Assembly (NCBI GenBank): GCA_965153455.1
Contig: OZ234493.1
Coordinates: 28,510,213 to 28,574,212 of the forward strand
DNA length: 64,000 bases
Reading direction: 5' to 3'
From: Sphagnum compactum
Taxonomy: Eukaryota > Bryophyta > Sphagnopsida > Sphagnales
Under the pieces are notes generated by a model, which ran no database searches, had not been told where the DNA came from, and was given only the letters and a program-made list of their open reading frames with translations. The position numbers were made by a program, and so were the translations under genes. The stretch's first letter is position 1. Every line of letters starts with the position of its first letter. This document shows positions 36,533 to 49,179 of the stretch, piece after piece.

Positions 36533-39500
36533 TTGTCAAAATGAAGGCATTTGATGACAACTTACAATAGCGAACACAACTCATCAAAACAAAATGGCTG
36601 AATGAACAAAATAAGGAATACATAAGTTCAACTACCTTTTATTTTGTGGACAAAGGTAGTCATTACAACCATTTACTTGATGAATTGCAATTCTTCAAGT
36701 TCATTGAATGGATTCATTCAAGAACATGTTTATATTAATAAACCCTCAAGACTAGGACACTTGAATATGTTTGGTTATCTAGACTACATTCATGTGCCCA
36801 AGTACAAAAGTAAAAAGCTAGGTCTTAGAGCTAAGTGAAGTATTTTTGTTGGGTATGACGATGCTTCAAAGGCATATAAGATCTATAGTCCACAACTGCA
36901 AAAAATTGTTGTCACAAAGGATGTTGTCTACAATGAATCAATTATGGGAGCACCCTATTTGAATGAGAAGAAAACTTATTAAATATTGTACAAAAGGATT
37001 AGTTGTGTTGGTTTTGGAAGTTTCTAGGAGATGAATATTTAGTGAGCCAAGGAAGGGGATTAAAGAAAGTGATTGCCGCTAATGATGATCAACATGAAAC
37101 TAATGGACCATTGCTACATCCTCAAGAATGTTCATCATCTGAAAAAGTTGACACCTTGTAAGCTATTTCCTCATCATCTAAATAGGTTGACAACCCACAA
37201 GATAATTCCTAGGACTTTGAACAATCTATTCCACTTAAACAACAACCACAACCTTTAGTTTTAAAGGAGTCATTTCAATGACTTTGAAATGCATTGTTTT
37301 ATTCCAAGGACTATATGTTTGCAACCAAATGTGTGATGGACAAACCAGTGGCATATGAAAAAGTTACAAGTCGTCTAGATTGGAGAACAACCATGCATCA
37401 AGAACATGATTCAATCATCAAGAATCATACGTGGGATTCACAAGATCTACTAAAAGGAAAGATGGCCATTACAAATAAATGGGTGTTTAAGACCAAATTT
37501 GTTGTAGATGGCACTGTAAAAAACTAAAAGCTAGGATAGTGGGTTAGGGTTTTGAATAGATTCAAAGAATTGATTTTTATGACAGCTTTGCTCCCATTAT
37601 AAGGGGGGCAACCATACAAGTTATAGTAGCTTTAGCATTGCAACGATAGTGGGAGATCAAACAATTCAATGTGCAATTTACTTTCCTTCACGAAGAACTA
37701 TTGAAGAATTATATATGTTGTAACCAAAGGGGTTTGAAATTAAGGGACATCAACATTTGGTGTGTAGTTTGCGAAATTTTTTGTATGAGCTTGGTATTCC
37801 AACACAAACTATTTCTTTTGCAAACACAATTTGACACATAATGAGTTAGACCACAATTTATTCTATAATGTTTCAAAAGAGGGTTTGATTATTACATTAA
37901 TTTTGTATGTTGATGATGTATTATTCATAGGAGATAATACCACCAAATTGTTTAGTTTTTAAGAAAAACTATAAATATAATACAAAATGTCCTATTTTGG
38001 ATTAGCAAAAATGTACATAGGAGTGGAGTTGTTTTGTTTCCCTGCATGCATCATGTTAATTCAATGTCGATTTGTTGAAACAACTTTTGAGAGTGAAAGC
38101 ATGGTAAGTATACAACTAAATGTCCTTGAACAAAAATGAAGTAGAAAATGAAACAATTTTTAACAAAAACACAAGAAGTTATATTCAAATTATATTTAAA
38201 TTTCATTTTGAAACCATGGTGTTTTCCATGGGGTTTATATTAAATTGACTACAAAATTTGAAAAACCTTGGCATAATATAAAGTAGGGAACAAATATTTT
38301 TGAATTTGACTTGTCAATATGGTGTTCAAAAGTACTTTTTCATTAAAAAAATTTATGAAATATATTTGTATGAAGTTATAACATAATGATCATTGTATAT
38401 TCAAAGGAAGGAAAATAAATAAAATTTACTTTTTTTTTGGTAGTATATATTTGACACATATTTGAAACAAATGTTACACTGCAAAAAATAGGCTTCAAAA
38501 GTTACTTACATTTAAAAAAGTCTACTTGAAACCAAATTGTACAATGAAAAATTAAAAAATTAATTCATAAAAGTGAAGAAGCATGTTGTTTTTATCATTT
38601 GAATAAAAATATTGAATGTATAATAATTTTGTGATGGGTTTTGGTCCTACTTTTTATTAACTTGACAAGTAGACTGCCAAGGACATTGAATTGTACACTT
38701 TACCATGCTTTCACTTTTGAAAGATTTTAGACATCTAGTTGTCATTCTATTGTCACACCTATGAAAGAAAAAGCTCAACTATTTAGTGATATGGGTTCGA
38801 AATTGATAGATTAAACCAAATACCCAAAACTTGTAGGAAATTTCATATACTAAACCGTTATTCATTTGAATCTATTAAACTATGTGAGTTGCATGAACAA
38901 ATTTGTTTCAAGTCTTCAAGCAACACACATGATTGTTGCAAAAAATATTTTCAAATATATTAGAGGAACCACAAATTATGGAATATTTTTCTCACGAGAT
39001 GGAAAGGATGCTTTTGTTTTTTATGTCGATGCAAATTAGGCAAGAGACCTTGGCAAGTGAAAATCCACAATTGGTCTACTCATTGTCCAATATTATGGAG
39101 TAGTCATCTTCAATCCATTATGGCATTATCTAAAATAAAGGTTGAATATTATGTTTTACCGGAGGTTGCAAGATAAGTCCCTTGGTTATGAGCCTTCTTA
39201 GTAGAATTACAAGCCAAAGGAGATGAACCCACAATGATACAATTTGACAACTAGAGTGCATTAGAACTTGTAGAAAATCCAATTTTGCACATTAGGACCC
39301 AACACATAAAATGCAACATCATTTCATTTGGGAAAAAACTCATGATGGAAAGATAGTAGTGGATACACATTCACAACAAAATAGGAAGCAAACAATTTTT
39401 ACCAAACCGTTAGGCAAACATCATTTTAAAAGGCTTAAAGATCAAATAGGTGTCTTTAATAAATCAAAATTTGAACACCATTAATGAGAATGGCGTCTTC

Positions 39501-39595
39501 ATGTTTCCAAATATGAAGATGTTCAAATTGTTACAATAGTCAAATGATGCATAGATTATCAAAAGAATATCAAATTTGAAAAGTGTAAAGGAAGG
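36533..39595 (+). pseudogene. Ty1/copia retrotransposon polyprotein remnant, plus-strand copy
   Basis: Plus-strand fragments follow the copia order. The integrase end is at 36.6-36.95 kb (HLNMFGYLDYIHVPKYKSKK, stop, SIFVGYDDASKAYKIY). The reverse transcriptase start is at about 37.35-37.55 kb (MHQEHDSIIKNHTWD, NKWVFKTKFVVDGTV). The DSFAPI region follows at about 37.58 kb, and LYVDDVLF at about 37.9 kb is the catalytic YVDD box. RNase H-like DANxARDLGKxKSTIGLL is at about 39.03 kb, and a TKPLGKHHFKRLKDQIG end at about 39.4 kb. Many stops and frameshifts break it. It is 5'-truncated inside the integrase core and has a 622-bp insertion at 38093-38714. A purine tract (AAAGGAAGG) precedes the 3' LTR. 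Confidence 0.88.
38093..38714. mobile_element. Nested 622-bp terminal-inverted-repeat element in the copia remnant
   Basis: The insert starts GTGAAAGCATGGTAA and ends TTTACCATGCTTTCAC. The inverted repeats extend about 36 bp with few mismatches. It is flanked by TTTTGAGA and TTTTGAAA, an 8-bp target duplication with one change, which suggests a hAT-type non-autonomous element. The interior has no transposase frame. It splits the region between reverse transcriptase and RNase H of the copia copy. Confidence 0.85.
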
Positions 39596-39859
39596 TGTTA
39601 ATATTAGTCACATGCACATGTCTATCAAACTTGACACGAAGTAAAGAATATTTTTAAAGATTATAATGGTGGTGACGATGGACTTCTAGCAGTAAGTTAT
39701 GATAAGATTGAAAATGAAACTTGTAGTGAACAAATATTATTTATAGTGATCCACAATTTAGATGTTCTAGATCTAATGTATATATTGAGAGCATTGTAAT
39801 GAACGTGTTTTCCTACAAATAAACAAGATTATACATATTTCTTTCGTATGGAATCTTCA
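39596..39859 (+). repeat. Copia 3' LTR, plus orientation
   Basis: It starts TGTTAATATTAGTCACATG directly after a purine tract and ends CTTCA. It is the reverse complement, with divergence, of the LTR at 36236-36495. No same-orientation partner LTR is visible in the window. Confidence 0.8.
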
Positions 39860-40420
39860 AAATTAAATTAATTATTTGATAGACATGTGTTGAATCTACC
39901 CCTCTACTCCAATATGTATTGTTTGGCACCCCAAATCAGCAATGTTGAATCATTTGATGTTAAAGCATAAGCAAAGTCAAATTTATTGGGTTTTTGGTAA
40001 CATGTCAACCTAGTTATATCATTGATCCTTGTAGTGAGGACATGGCCTTCTTTGTTAAGGACAAATGAAGATAATGAAAGCAACTCTAGAGGGTAGCCTT
40101 TACGCTTCAAAAGGACTAAAAAGACTGAACATTTGTAAACAAAGAAAACCTTATAACTACAAAAGCCTCTAGGATCTCTAAATTTCACTAGAAATAAATG
40201 CCCAACTTCGCAATAATCGAGATATTGGAACAAACATGGGGCATCCTTATATCATGTCCATACATGCAAACCAACTCTTGTTGAGATCGTTTGTCAAAGA
40301 TATTGCAAGAAATACCTTGAGAACTTTGCTTAATTGCTACATCCAAAAAATTACAAGAGAAGCCATTAGTTAGAAGTACAATGTTAACCACAAGGCAATT
40401 TTGGGTTTCTACAATCACCA

Positions 40421-40790
40421 AAAAAGTCTTTGTAAAATTTATCAAACTTGGGCTCCATGTTGCCATGCACTAAGAGTGATGATCAAATTGACGTAAGGTC
40501 AAAATATTAATGTGTTTTCATTTGTTCCTTGAATCCTACAATATCAAAATAAAATTCCATGATCATAGAGATTTTCATTTTCATGCCATTGTCAAAAGAG
40601 TCATTGTCCAATTTACCAAACTTGGACTCCACACTACTCCGCAATAGTGTGACGATCAAATTGAAATAAGTTGGAATATTAATATATTTTCATTTATTCC
40701 TTGAATCCTACAACATCAAAACAAAATCCCATGATCGTATAAATTTTGCATGCCATTGTCAAAACCAAAAGAGTCTTTCTCCAATTTACC
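40421..40790. repeat. Tandem repeat, about 2.2 copies of 170-176 bp
   Basis: Units start near 40424, 40600 and 40770 with AAAGTCTTTGTAAAATTTA-, AAAGAGTCATTGTCCAATTTA- and AAAGAGTCTTTCTCCAATTTA-type openings. They share TTCCTTGAATCCTACAA and CATGCCATTGTCAAAA. On the minus strand, frames across 39904-40466 have no domain I can name. Confidence 0.75.
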
Positions 40791-41472
40791 AAATTAAACG
40801 CATGATGATATGATCTAATCAAAGGAGGTGAAGGCCCAATCCTGAGGATTGAAGAAACCACAGGTATTACTCATTCTCATTGGTTTCACTGCATCCTAAG
40901 AAAGAGTCTATATTGGAACCTAAGATTGCCTTTCATGGTTCTTCCTTGCCAGCTCAATGAACCATGCCCAGGTGCATGGGCACCAATTTGTTTTGGCATG
41001 GCACGAAAGACATGAGATTACACATTCTTTTCACAAAATCCAATGTGTGGAAGAAAAAAAGCGAAGCAATATCAAAATGCAGCCATAACAGTGAACACAA
41101 ATTAATCCATTCCATCAGTACTGAAAATAACTGCACCGATAGCCTTCACTGGGATGAAGGAGTGCTAGGTCTGCTTGAGAAGGATTGAAACATATATTGT
41201 AGAAAAAGTAACAGGAATGGTGTGCGAAGAAAGTCAGGCTCATAGTTCACTTAAATCCTGGCAGGTCTATGGCCATAAGATTTAAGTTAAGAAAAATATC
41301 AAGAAAAGCAGGGTTGAGTCAACAAACCTTAGTCTTGTACATGAGGAAGGGAATAATTTTGCTCATTCTATCCTAAAATGGAGCACCCAATCCATCCACG
41401 GAATCTTGTGAAGGCTACATGATACACAAGGTTAATAGGTACAATACCCACTATGGGTGTTGTAACTTGTGA

Positions 41473-44400
41473 CTAAGCTCTCCGGTACTCATCTCCACAG
41501 TCACCAATCACAGTCAGCAAGTCCCGGCCTTTGCTTGCGATTGATGAAATTCTTTCTAGATCATCCTCATCCAGCCTTAGCTTGAAAATCGCCTGTGAGT
41601 CCTTGAGGTGCTCCGAGATACCCAATCTCACTCCAATCATGGAACTTGCAACCGATGGCTACAAATGCCAGAACAAACATTGCAATGTATTATCTTTGAA
41701 AGACATGGATGGCTTTGAGATCAAGAGAAATCCATGTCAAGATCGTGCAACAAGAGGCATATTTCTGCTCTTGTAGGCAAAATTTGTAGATGTGAATAGA
41801 GGATTAACGCCTTTTTTTCATTTCCAAAACACAACCATTTAACACTTTGTAAGATGAACAAGTCAGCCTTGAAGCATCCCCAGCACCACTGTGATGATTT
41901 CCTAGTGTGATAGATGAGTTTTGAAAGCTCTGGATTGATGTGATTGAGTGATACCTGGTCAAGGATGTATCGCACTGCCACAGTTGCAATGGAAGTCCCA
42001 TGCTTGGAGGCTACCTTCTTCAAAGTGTGTAGAAGCTCTTGAAACAAACTCCACCCTCCCCAAGCATCTACCATCTGCATTTTCAACCAGGGAAATTGAA
42101 AAAGGCTTAACATTTATCTCTCCAGATCCTCAAAACAGCTGCTAAGAATATCCAATATACAGGTTTTGTAAAAAATCACATTTTATGCCAAAACCTCTGT
42201 CAAGGTGAAAGAAATAAGTGGTAGAACATTGTTGAGATGGTCTGTTGGGAGAGCAGAGGGCTACAAAGATGCAATGAAGAGGGAAAACAGCATCAAAAGA
42301 TACTAGCAAAAAAGCAAATGCACTGGACCAAATAGTACCCGCTTATATTTCTGAAGTGATGGTGTGTCAAGTGCAGGGCCAGCAAAGGGTATAGAGATGT
42401 TGGCATCCAAAAATTTCTCAGATAAAAGCCCACCCATCACTGTCCCATACCTGCCTCCATCCAGCAAAATCTGGTGAGCTTAGCTATGTCCCTTTTGGCC
42501 AGATTTCGTTCAAGGACTGAAACCCAACTGCCAATTAAGGAATCATCTGGAAACATTTGAGAACTAGGTGTATAGAAAGTTCAAACATTTCTAAAGCCAG
42601 CATGGATATGACTCTCTACATTCGCAAAACTGCAAGTGGAAACATCACTGCAACTTTCAAGAAATACCCATGAGAAGGAAAATACAGTACGTTATGAGCT
42701 TCACTCCAGTTAACTGACAAAGCTCAGCCATCTGCTTTTGAGGTCGCATGTCTACCACTGAGTGTTGCACCTGCAGTTGGACAAATACAAAACAAAGCCC
42801 TTATCTGTTGTCAACAAAGAATGAGTTACAGCTTTAGGGCCTTCAGTTCTGCAAAATGTACAGAGACCTCCTGAAACTGACTAGAGAACTGATTGATCTG
42901 CAGAGAGCAGCTAAACAATAGAATGACCAAAAAGCATGTGGATAATAGGAAGGAGAAATTGAATTTCAAAACAAAGAAATGAAGAAAGTTGAGTGGACTA
43001 GAATACAGGACCAGTGTGAGAAACCTGCCTGGTTACTGACAATAGGAATGCCCTTTTCTAGTATGATTTGCAGCCTCTTGGTGTCAAAATTGGTTAATGC
43101 CAGGGTCTTGATCTTACCTGCGCAGCATAGCATCCAGACATTCAATGATAAGAGTTCTGTACTAGAGTACTAATCTTCTAGATTTAGATCTAATATTTTA
43201 GTCTTGGGCATGAGCTGATTCACATAAATATTATAGCAAAGACATCAACATGTGATAAGATAAAGCTCAAAAGCACATTTACAGCAACCGCATCCTGTTT
43301 CATCTTCACAGCCCCTATCAGAATCCATGAGCCCCCAGTTGAACTCTTCTACTGGATACTAACCACCTTTATGATCATGAAAGGAATATGCAGCTTACCA
43401 CTGCTCATGGGAATCATTGCTGCAAAATTTTACACAAAGTTTGGCTTGCAGAGTGTAGAAAGATCTTGTGACAATTGTAAAAGTAGTGAGCTCCTGACCT
43501 TCCTCTTTTAGGTCAGTCATGTGCTTTAAGGCATCCAGGTAGCCTGGATCTGAATAGTCCCACCTGTGCCCTAAACAGATATTAGCTCCAATCTACTTGA
43601 CAATACAAGGACAATGCACAAGTTTGACACCCTTGATGTCCTCTGTCGATGTCCGATCAAAATGTAAAAACACAAATGACCACACATTAGTAACATAATT
43701 ATTACAAGGTCAATATTCCCACATAGAGTGAAACATGCAAATTACAAAATCTTTCAAATTCATAATCACCTGCAGCCATCAAAGCAGCTGGAGCTTTGGA
43801 GATTATAAGTAGAGAAGTACCAGTGAAATTGAAGCATGTCAAGGGCTTTGACATCCATGCGTTTTCGAGAGCGATCAATATTAGACTCCACATATGCTCT
43901 CGTCATCTTTATGGGAGGTGGTACCCACTTTGTCAGACTTCATCACCCAACCCAATCCCCAAAACAACCATGGATGATCACTTTCAATTCCAGAATGCCC
44001 TTAAAAAAGACCATTCAGCTTTCAGCGGGATGATGTCATATAAAGAATCTCTCCTGGAAATTATCTTGATGGAACCAGCTTAGACATGAGTCTAGCTACT
44101 GAGAGGAGACCTGGTAAGTCCATAAACAATTGCAGTCAGGAACCGCAAAAATTGCGTTGGGAACTTACCCTCTCACATGAGAAGCAGCCTCATCCCCACG
44201 CTGTTTGCGAATTTTGTTGATGAAGATGCCATATAGATCTTCGGCCGGTCCATCTGTTTCACACAAATTCAGGCATGCCCATATCATTCCATGCTTCTGA
44301 TGAAAGATCAATTTGCCTCCTTTATTCACTCAGTTGGGATTTCCAATTACACTTTGAAGGAATTCTGACTAGTGATATCATGACATTGTTGCCATACATC

Positions 44401-45334
44401 AACTCCCATCATCAAGAGCTCTTTATGAGAAAGGAAATCTGCACCATCTAACTATACATACTTTCCTCTTGACATATCTAGCAGAGCAACCAATTTTGAT
44501 AGGTAAAAATGGAGAACAGAATTGCACAGAGCCCAAGAACCACAACAATAGCTACTCTAGTGACTGGAGCTCTAGACAATGAATGGGATACTGATATTCA
44601 AGTGAGACTGACTCAGAAAATATTTTTCTTTCATCTGTTCATTTAGGTCAGAATCCTGATGTCTTAGAAAAAGTTTCAGCTAACTACTGAACAGTACAAG
44701 AATCCATCCCTCTGGAAAGCTCTTGAAATCGTTGCTACCCAAGTCACTAGAATGTGTGTATATTATATAAGTTTCTTCAGAAAGTGGTCTGCGAGAATAT
44801 TATTGGGTCCTGATGAAAGAGGAAAGACAGATGAGTGGGTCATGGGTAGGGTGGGCATGGAGGATAGATTAGCAAGGAAAGAAAGAGGAGCTGCTGCATG
44901 CAGCAGCAAAACATACAGTGGTCAGCCATATCAAAGGTGGTGAAGCCGGCATCCACATGACGCAACATGGCATCCACAGCTTCGTCACGTTCAATCTTCC
45001 CCCACCCACCACTGGTTTGCCACATACCGTTCACCACGCGACAAATCTGCAGTCTATCACTTCCATTCTGCACAACAGCCTCATGCTGCTCACGGTCGTC
45101 AATAGCTGCTGGCTGAGTGCCAGCAACTTCTGCTGCAGCTTCACTCCTCACCACCGCTACTCTTGTGCTAGTCTTGCAGATACCTTGAATTCTACTAGTT
45201 GTTATGGGTAGACGAGGAGTACTCCTGCTTCTGCTGCTGCTGCTGGAGTACAAGCTACTTCCACCTCTGCTAGCTGCTGTGCTTATACATGACTTTGCAG
45301 TTGAAATTGCCACAGGAGATGTGATCACTGCCAT
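41473..45334 (-). CDS. Aldo/keto reductase, predicted plastid-targeted
   Basis: NADPH-type aldo/keto reductase; the physiological substrate is unknown. Nine exons in transcript order: 45334-44917, 44253-44169, 43937-43821, 43563-43499, 43117-43029, 42770-42691, 42450-42339, 42074-41955, 41658-41473. They join in phase to 423 aa. The first 70-80 residues are rich in Ser, Thr, Arg and Ala and poor in acidic residues, like a chloroplast transit peptide. The AKR barrel follows with all four catalytic residues: D135 and Y140 (FDMADHYG), K171 (LTKW) and H206 (LQFHW). The C-terminus ends IGDCGDEYRRA, as in the plant NAD(P)-linked oxidoreductase group with this layout. Start 45334 begins MAVITSP; an in-frame ATG at 45394 would add 20 residues before the transit-like segment. 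Intron 5 starts with GC. A GA-rich (coding strand) leader and a tandem array lie upstream. Confidence 0.95.
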
Positions 45335-45394
45335 TTCTTCCTCAATCTTCTTCCAAACACACAACACTCTCTCTTCCTCACAAGCAATCAACAC

Positions 45395-45433
45395 CCTCTT
45401 CTCTTCTCTTCTCTTCTCTCTCTTTTCTTTCCT

Positions 45434-45471
<38 letters not shown>

Positions 45472-45480
45472 CACACTTTT
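45395..45480. repeat. CT microsatellite upstream of the aldo/keto reductase
   Basis: A CTCTT-rich stretch runs into about 15 CT dinucleotides near 45440-45470. On the gene's coding strand this is a GA run in the leader or core promoter. A second CT run is at about 45657-45680. Confidence 0.85.
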
Positions 45481-45497
45481 TCTTTTGGGAATTTTGT

Positions 45498-47000
45498 GAT
45501 GTAGCCAAACTGGCAATGAAGATTTAGCCAATTTTGGCTACTAGCTAAATATGAAATTAGAATTTTTTAAAATATCCTTCCATATTTTTGGCTACAATAT
45601 ACTTGAATCATGTATAGAAGAAGTCTGGTGATTTTTCTTAAATTTTGGTTCAAATTCTCTCTCTCTCTCTCTCTCTCTCTCAACACTTTTTTTCCCTTTT
45701 TTTGGTTAATTTCATGATGTAGCCAAACTTGCAATGATCCACAAGCAATGAAGATTTAGCCAATTTTGGCTACTAGTTAAATATGAAATTAGAATTTATA
45801 AAAGCATCCTTCTATATTTTTTGGCTACACCATACTTGAATCATTTTATAGAAATCTGGTGCTTTTTCTTAAATTTTGGTCAAAATTCTCTCTCTCACAC
45901 ACACTTTTTCCTCTCTTTTTTTGGTGAATTTTGTGATGTAGCCAAATTGGCAATGATCCATTAGAATGAAGATTTAGCCAATTTTGGCTACTGGCCAAAT
46001 ATGCTTGAATCATGTATAGATATTTGGGTTTTTTTTTTCTTCAACTTTGGTCAAATTCTCTCTCACACGCACCCTGCTTTTTTTTGTGGGCTGAATTTTG
46101 TAATGTAGGCAAAACGGTAATGAAAATTTAGCCAATTTTGGCTACTGGCCAAATGCGAAGTTAGAATTTATGAAACATCTTTCTATATTTTGGCTATACC
46201 TACTTGAACCATGTATAGATAAAAAATTTGTCATTTTCTGGCTATTGAAAATCTAAAAATCCACTTCATTTCAGCAATTTTAATTTTTAATCTAGCTTTT
46301 TGGTTAGATATAGCCAGCAGAAAAAGGCTGCTTCTCATACACTCACTAGGGTTTTCTTCTTCTTTTTTTTTCTTTTTTTTTCCCAAATTTGTGGTTTTGA
46401 AAATTTGGCAGATTTTTCAAATTTCTTAGCATTTTTTTTCGAATTTATGCTAAGAAAAGGAATCTTTGCCACTTTTTTTTGGGTCCATTTTCTTGTGTAG
46501 TCAAAGTGGCAATCATCCATAGAAATATTTAGCCAATTTTGATTACAAGCCAAATATGAAAGTAAATTTTTTTTTAAAAACATCCTTCTATATTTTTGGC
46601 TACCCACTTGAACCATGAACAGAAATCTGGCGAATTTTTTAAAAATGTTGGTTGAACTCTGACTGTTGAAAAACTCCCAAAGAAAAACTTGATTTTACAA
46701 AATCTTTTAAATTTAAATTTTCACTTTTTGGCTACGTATAGCCAGCAAAATTAAGGTTGCAAACAGGGATTTTTCTATAAAACATTTCCTGCAAATTTTG
46801 TGATGTAGTCAATCGAGCAATCATCCAGAAGAAGATTTAGCCAAATTTGGCTATATACGTGAAAGTAGAAAATTTTAAGAACCCGTTCAAATATTTTGGC
46901 TATCTTCCAAACCTGTGTCATAGAAAATCTGGTGAATTTAATTTTAATTTTTTTCCAAAATCTGGCTACTAATTAGGGCCATTTATATCACAAAAAGTAA
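45498..47000. repeat. Tandem array of about 218-bp units with TAGCCA palindromes
   Basis: The phrase GATGTAGCCAAACTGGCAAT, or a variant, followed by GATTTAGCCAATTTTGGCTA occurs at about 45498, 45716, 45935, 46102, 46495 and 46802. The first three are 218-219 bp apart; later ones are more diverged and unevenly spaced. Units also carry a CT run and CTTGAATCATGTATAGA. A related inverted piece is at about 47460-47515. The array is the upstream region of the minus-strand aldo/keto reductase. Confidence 0.85.
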
Positions 47001-48077
47001 TTTGTATATGTCAAAATAATATTTCTCAAAATGCTAAATAAGAAAGTTGAGTTTACAATACTCTCAAGTCATCAAAGTGGGTTGCCATTGTATTATGTGT
47101 TTTTCATTTTTCCTTTTTTTCAATTTTTTGCATTGTTTTTGGTTTTTTAAATAGGATTTCAAGAACAATTTTATTTTATTTTTTGGACAAAAGAATTGAG
47201 AAAGTTTTGGGACGTTTTGGTTTTTTAAGTTTCAAGTTGACTAGTTTTGCTAATTTTTGGGAAACGTTTGTCAAAATTTTGAGATCACAAAATAGGGTTT
47301 CCACACATACAAAGGATTTTTTTGTGGAAAAAAAAGGCCATAATTGGCAAGATTTAGATTTTTTTCAACTGCCATATATATTTTTACTATAGGTTCCAAC
47401 AAGTAACCAAAATATAAAAGGATTCTTGAAAGAAAATTTACTTTTGCATCTGATCAATAGCCAAAATTGACTATATCTTATTGCATCTGATGTAGCCAGT
47501 TTGGCTACATCACAAAAAATTGGAAAAAAAAAAAACTCGCAAATTTGTCCATAAGAGTAACCAGAATGATCTACCAAGAGAATTATTGAACTTTTTACAA
47601 AATGATAAATAACCTACACATTTAGTAGGAAAATTTATAGAGAACCAAGAAAACTCTTACAAATCAATAATTATTGAATTCTTAAATTTTAATAACTTGC
47701 CTAAATGTTTGAAATTTTTTCATCCATGTAGGGTATTGATCTTGAAACCCTAAAATTTCATCATTGCATGCAACCCATATGTGGGACCAAGCCTATAATA
47801 AGCTACTTATAATGACATTCAAGGTGGCTCTTTTCTTTAAAACAAACAGAAAAGTGTGGATGCACGACTCTCCCCTCCCCTCCCCCCCCCCCCCCCCCAA
47901 GTAATAATAGAAATGTTAATAAGTACCCCCAATTTAACAAACACGTAGACCCAAAGTTCCAATGTCTTCTTTTTTTCCAACTTTTTTATGTTGCTCAAGT
48001 GGCGATTATGGTAGGCAACTTTTGAAATAAAACTTCATTTCGTTTTGGCAACATTTTTCAAAAACAGAGTCTGCAAG

Positions 48078-48445
48078 GTGCTGATACAATTTTCAAGTAT
48101 GATCTGCACCACATACAATTAGATGCAACCCACATTCTTGTTGTCATGGGGTGTTGATACAAATTTTAGGTTTGATTTGTACCACATACAATTAGATGCA
48201 ACCCACATTCTTGCTACCATGGGGTGTTGATACAATTTTCAAGTTTGATTTGCACCACATACAAATGGATGCAACCCAACTTTCTTGCTGCTTGTGGAGT
48301 GTTAATGTAGTTTCCAGGTCTCATTTGTAGCACATACAAATGAATGTAACCCAATTTTCTTGCTACCATGGGTGTGATGTAATTTTCAAGTACGATTTCA
48401 ACCACATGCAAATGTATGTAATCTTATTGCCATTGGGTGCTAAAT
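48078..48445. repeat. Minisatellite, five copies of 73-75 bp
   Basis: Units start at 48078, 48151, 48224, 48299 and 48372. They share GTGTTGATACAATTTTCAAG, CACCACATACAAATGGATGC and AACCCACATTCTTGCT. A stray related piece lies near 48740-48790. Confidence 0.9.
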
Positions 48446-49179
48446 GCATGGTTAACATAGATGTTATAGTTGAAAGTCATTCAAAAGGCATGTATGCTTG
48501 TGAACAAATTTCTAAACCTTAAAAAATGGATGGGATTTGTCAAGGTTTTTATTGGATGTAACTTGTTTGACATGTATGTAAAACTGGCAATAAGAAAATA
48601 TGGCATGAAATGATTGTTTGTGATTCAAAAACTTATATTAAAATGAACAAATACAACATTGTTTCCATTTTTTTAAGGTTTGGTTTTGGTCATGTTTCAA
48701 TTCTAATGTGATTTTTAGATATGACTTTTCACAAAATAAAATGTATGCAACCCACATTATTGTTGTTATGGAGGCATGTGTCGAATGCATGTGTTCCAAC
48801 ACAAATGCAGTTGAAAATCAAGGCAAGTACATTCATGAACAAACCATTGATGATGAATGAGATTCATTTGCTGGAAGTAATTTGGTTCATGTACATGCAA
48901 AATGTGGCAATTAGGATATGTGGTAAAATGAACACACTGTTTTTCCAATCCTCAAGTTGAAACCCATCTTAAACCACCCACATTGAAACACATTAGAATA
49001 CCACTATATTACACATAGTCATGTTTACACCATGTGTATAAATTTCCATATGTGTCCACCTTGAAGTGTAACCACTCATGGAGCACACTTAATCTTTGGG
49101 GACATTGAACATCATTAGTGCATCATTTAACCTTCATGAACTATTAAAATTCAACATAGTGGACCAATGCATTAAACCA

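Noticed and set aside
48078-48445. Regular repeats resembling a CRISPR array
   Set aside because: The units are head-to-tail without unique spacers, and the genome is eukaryotic.
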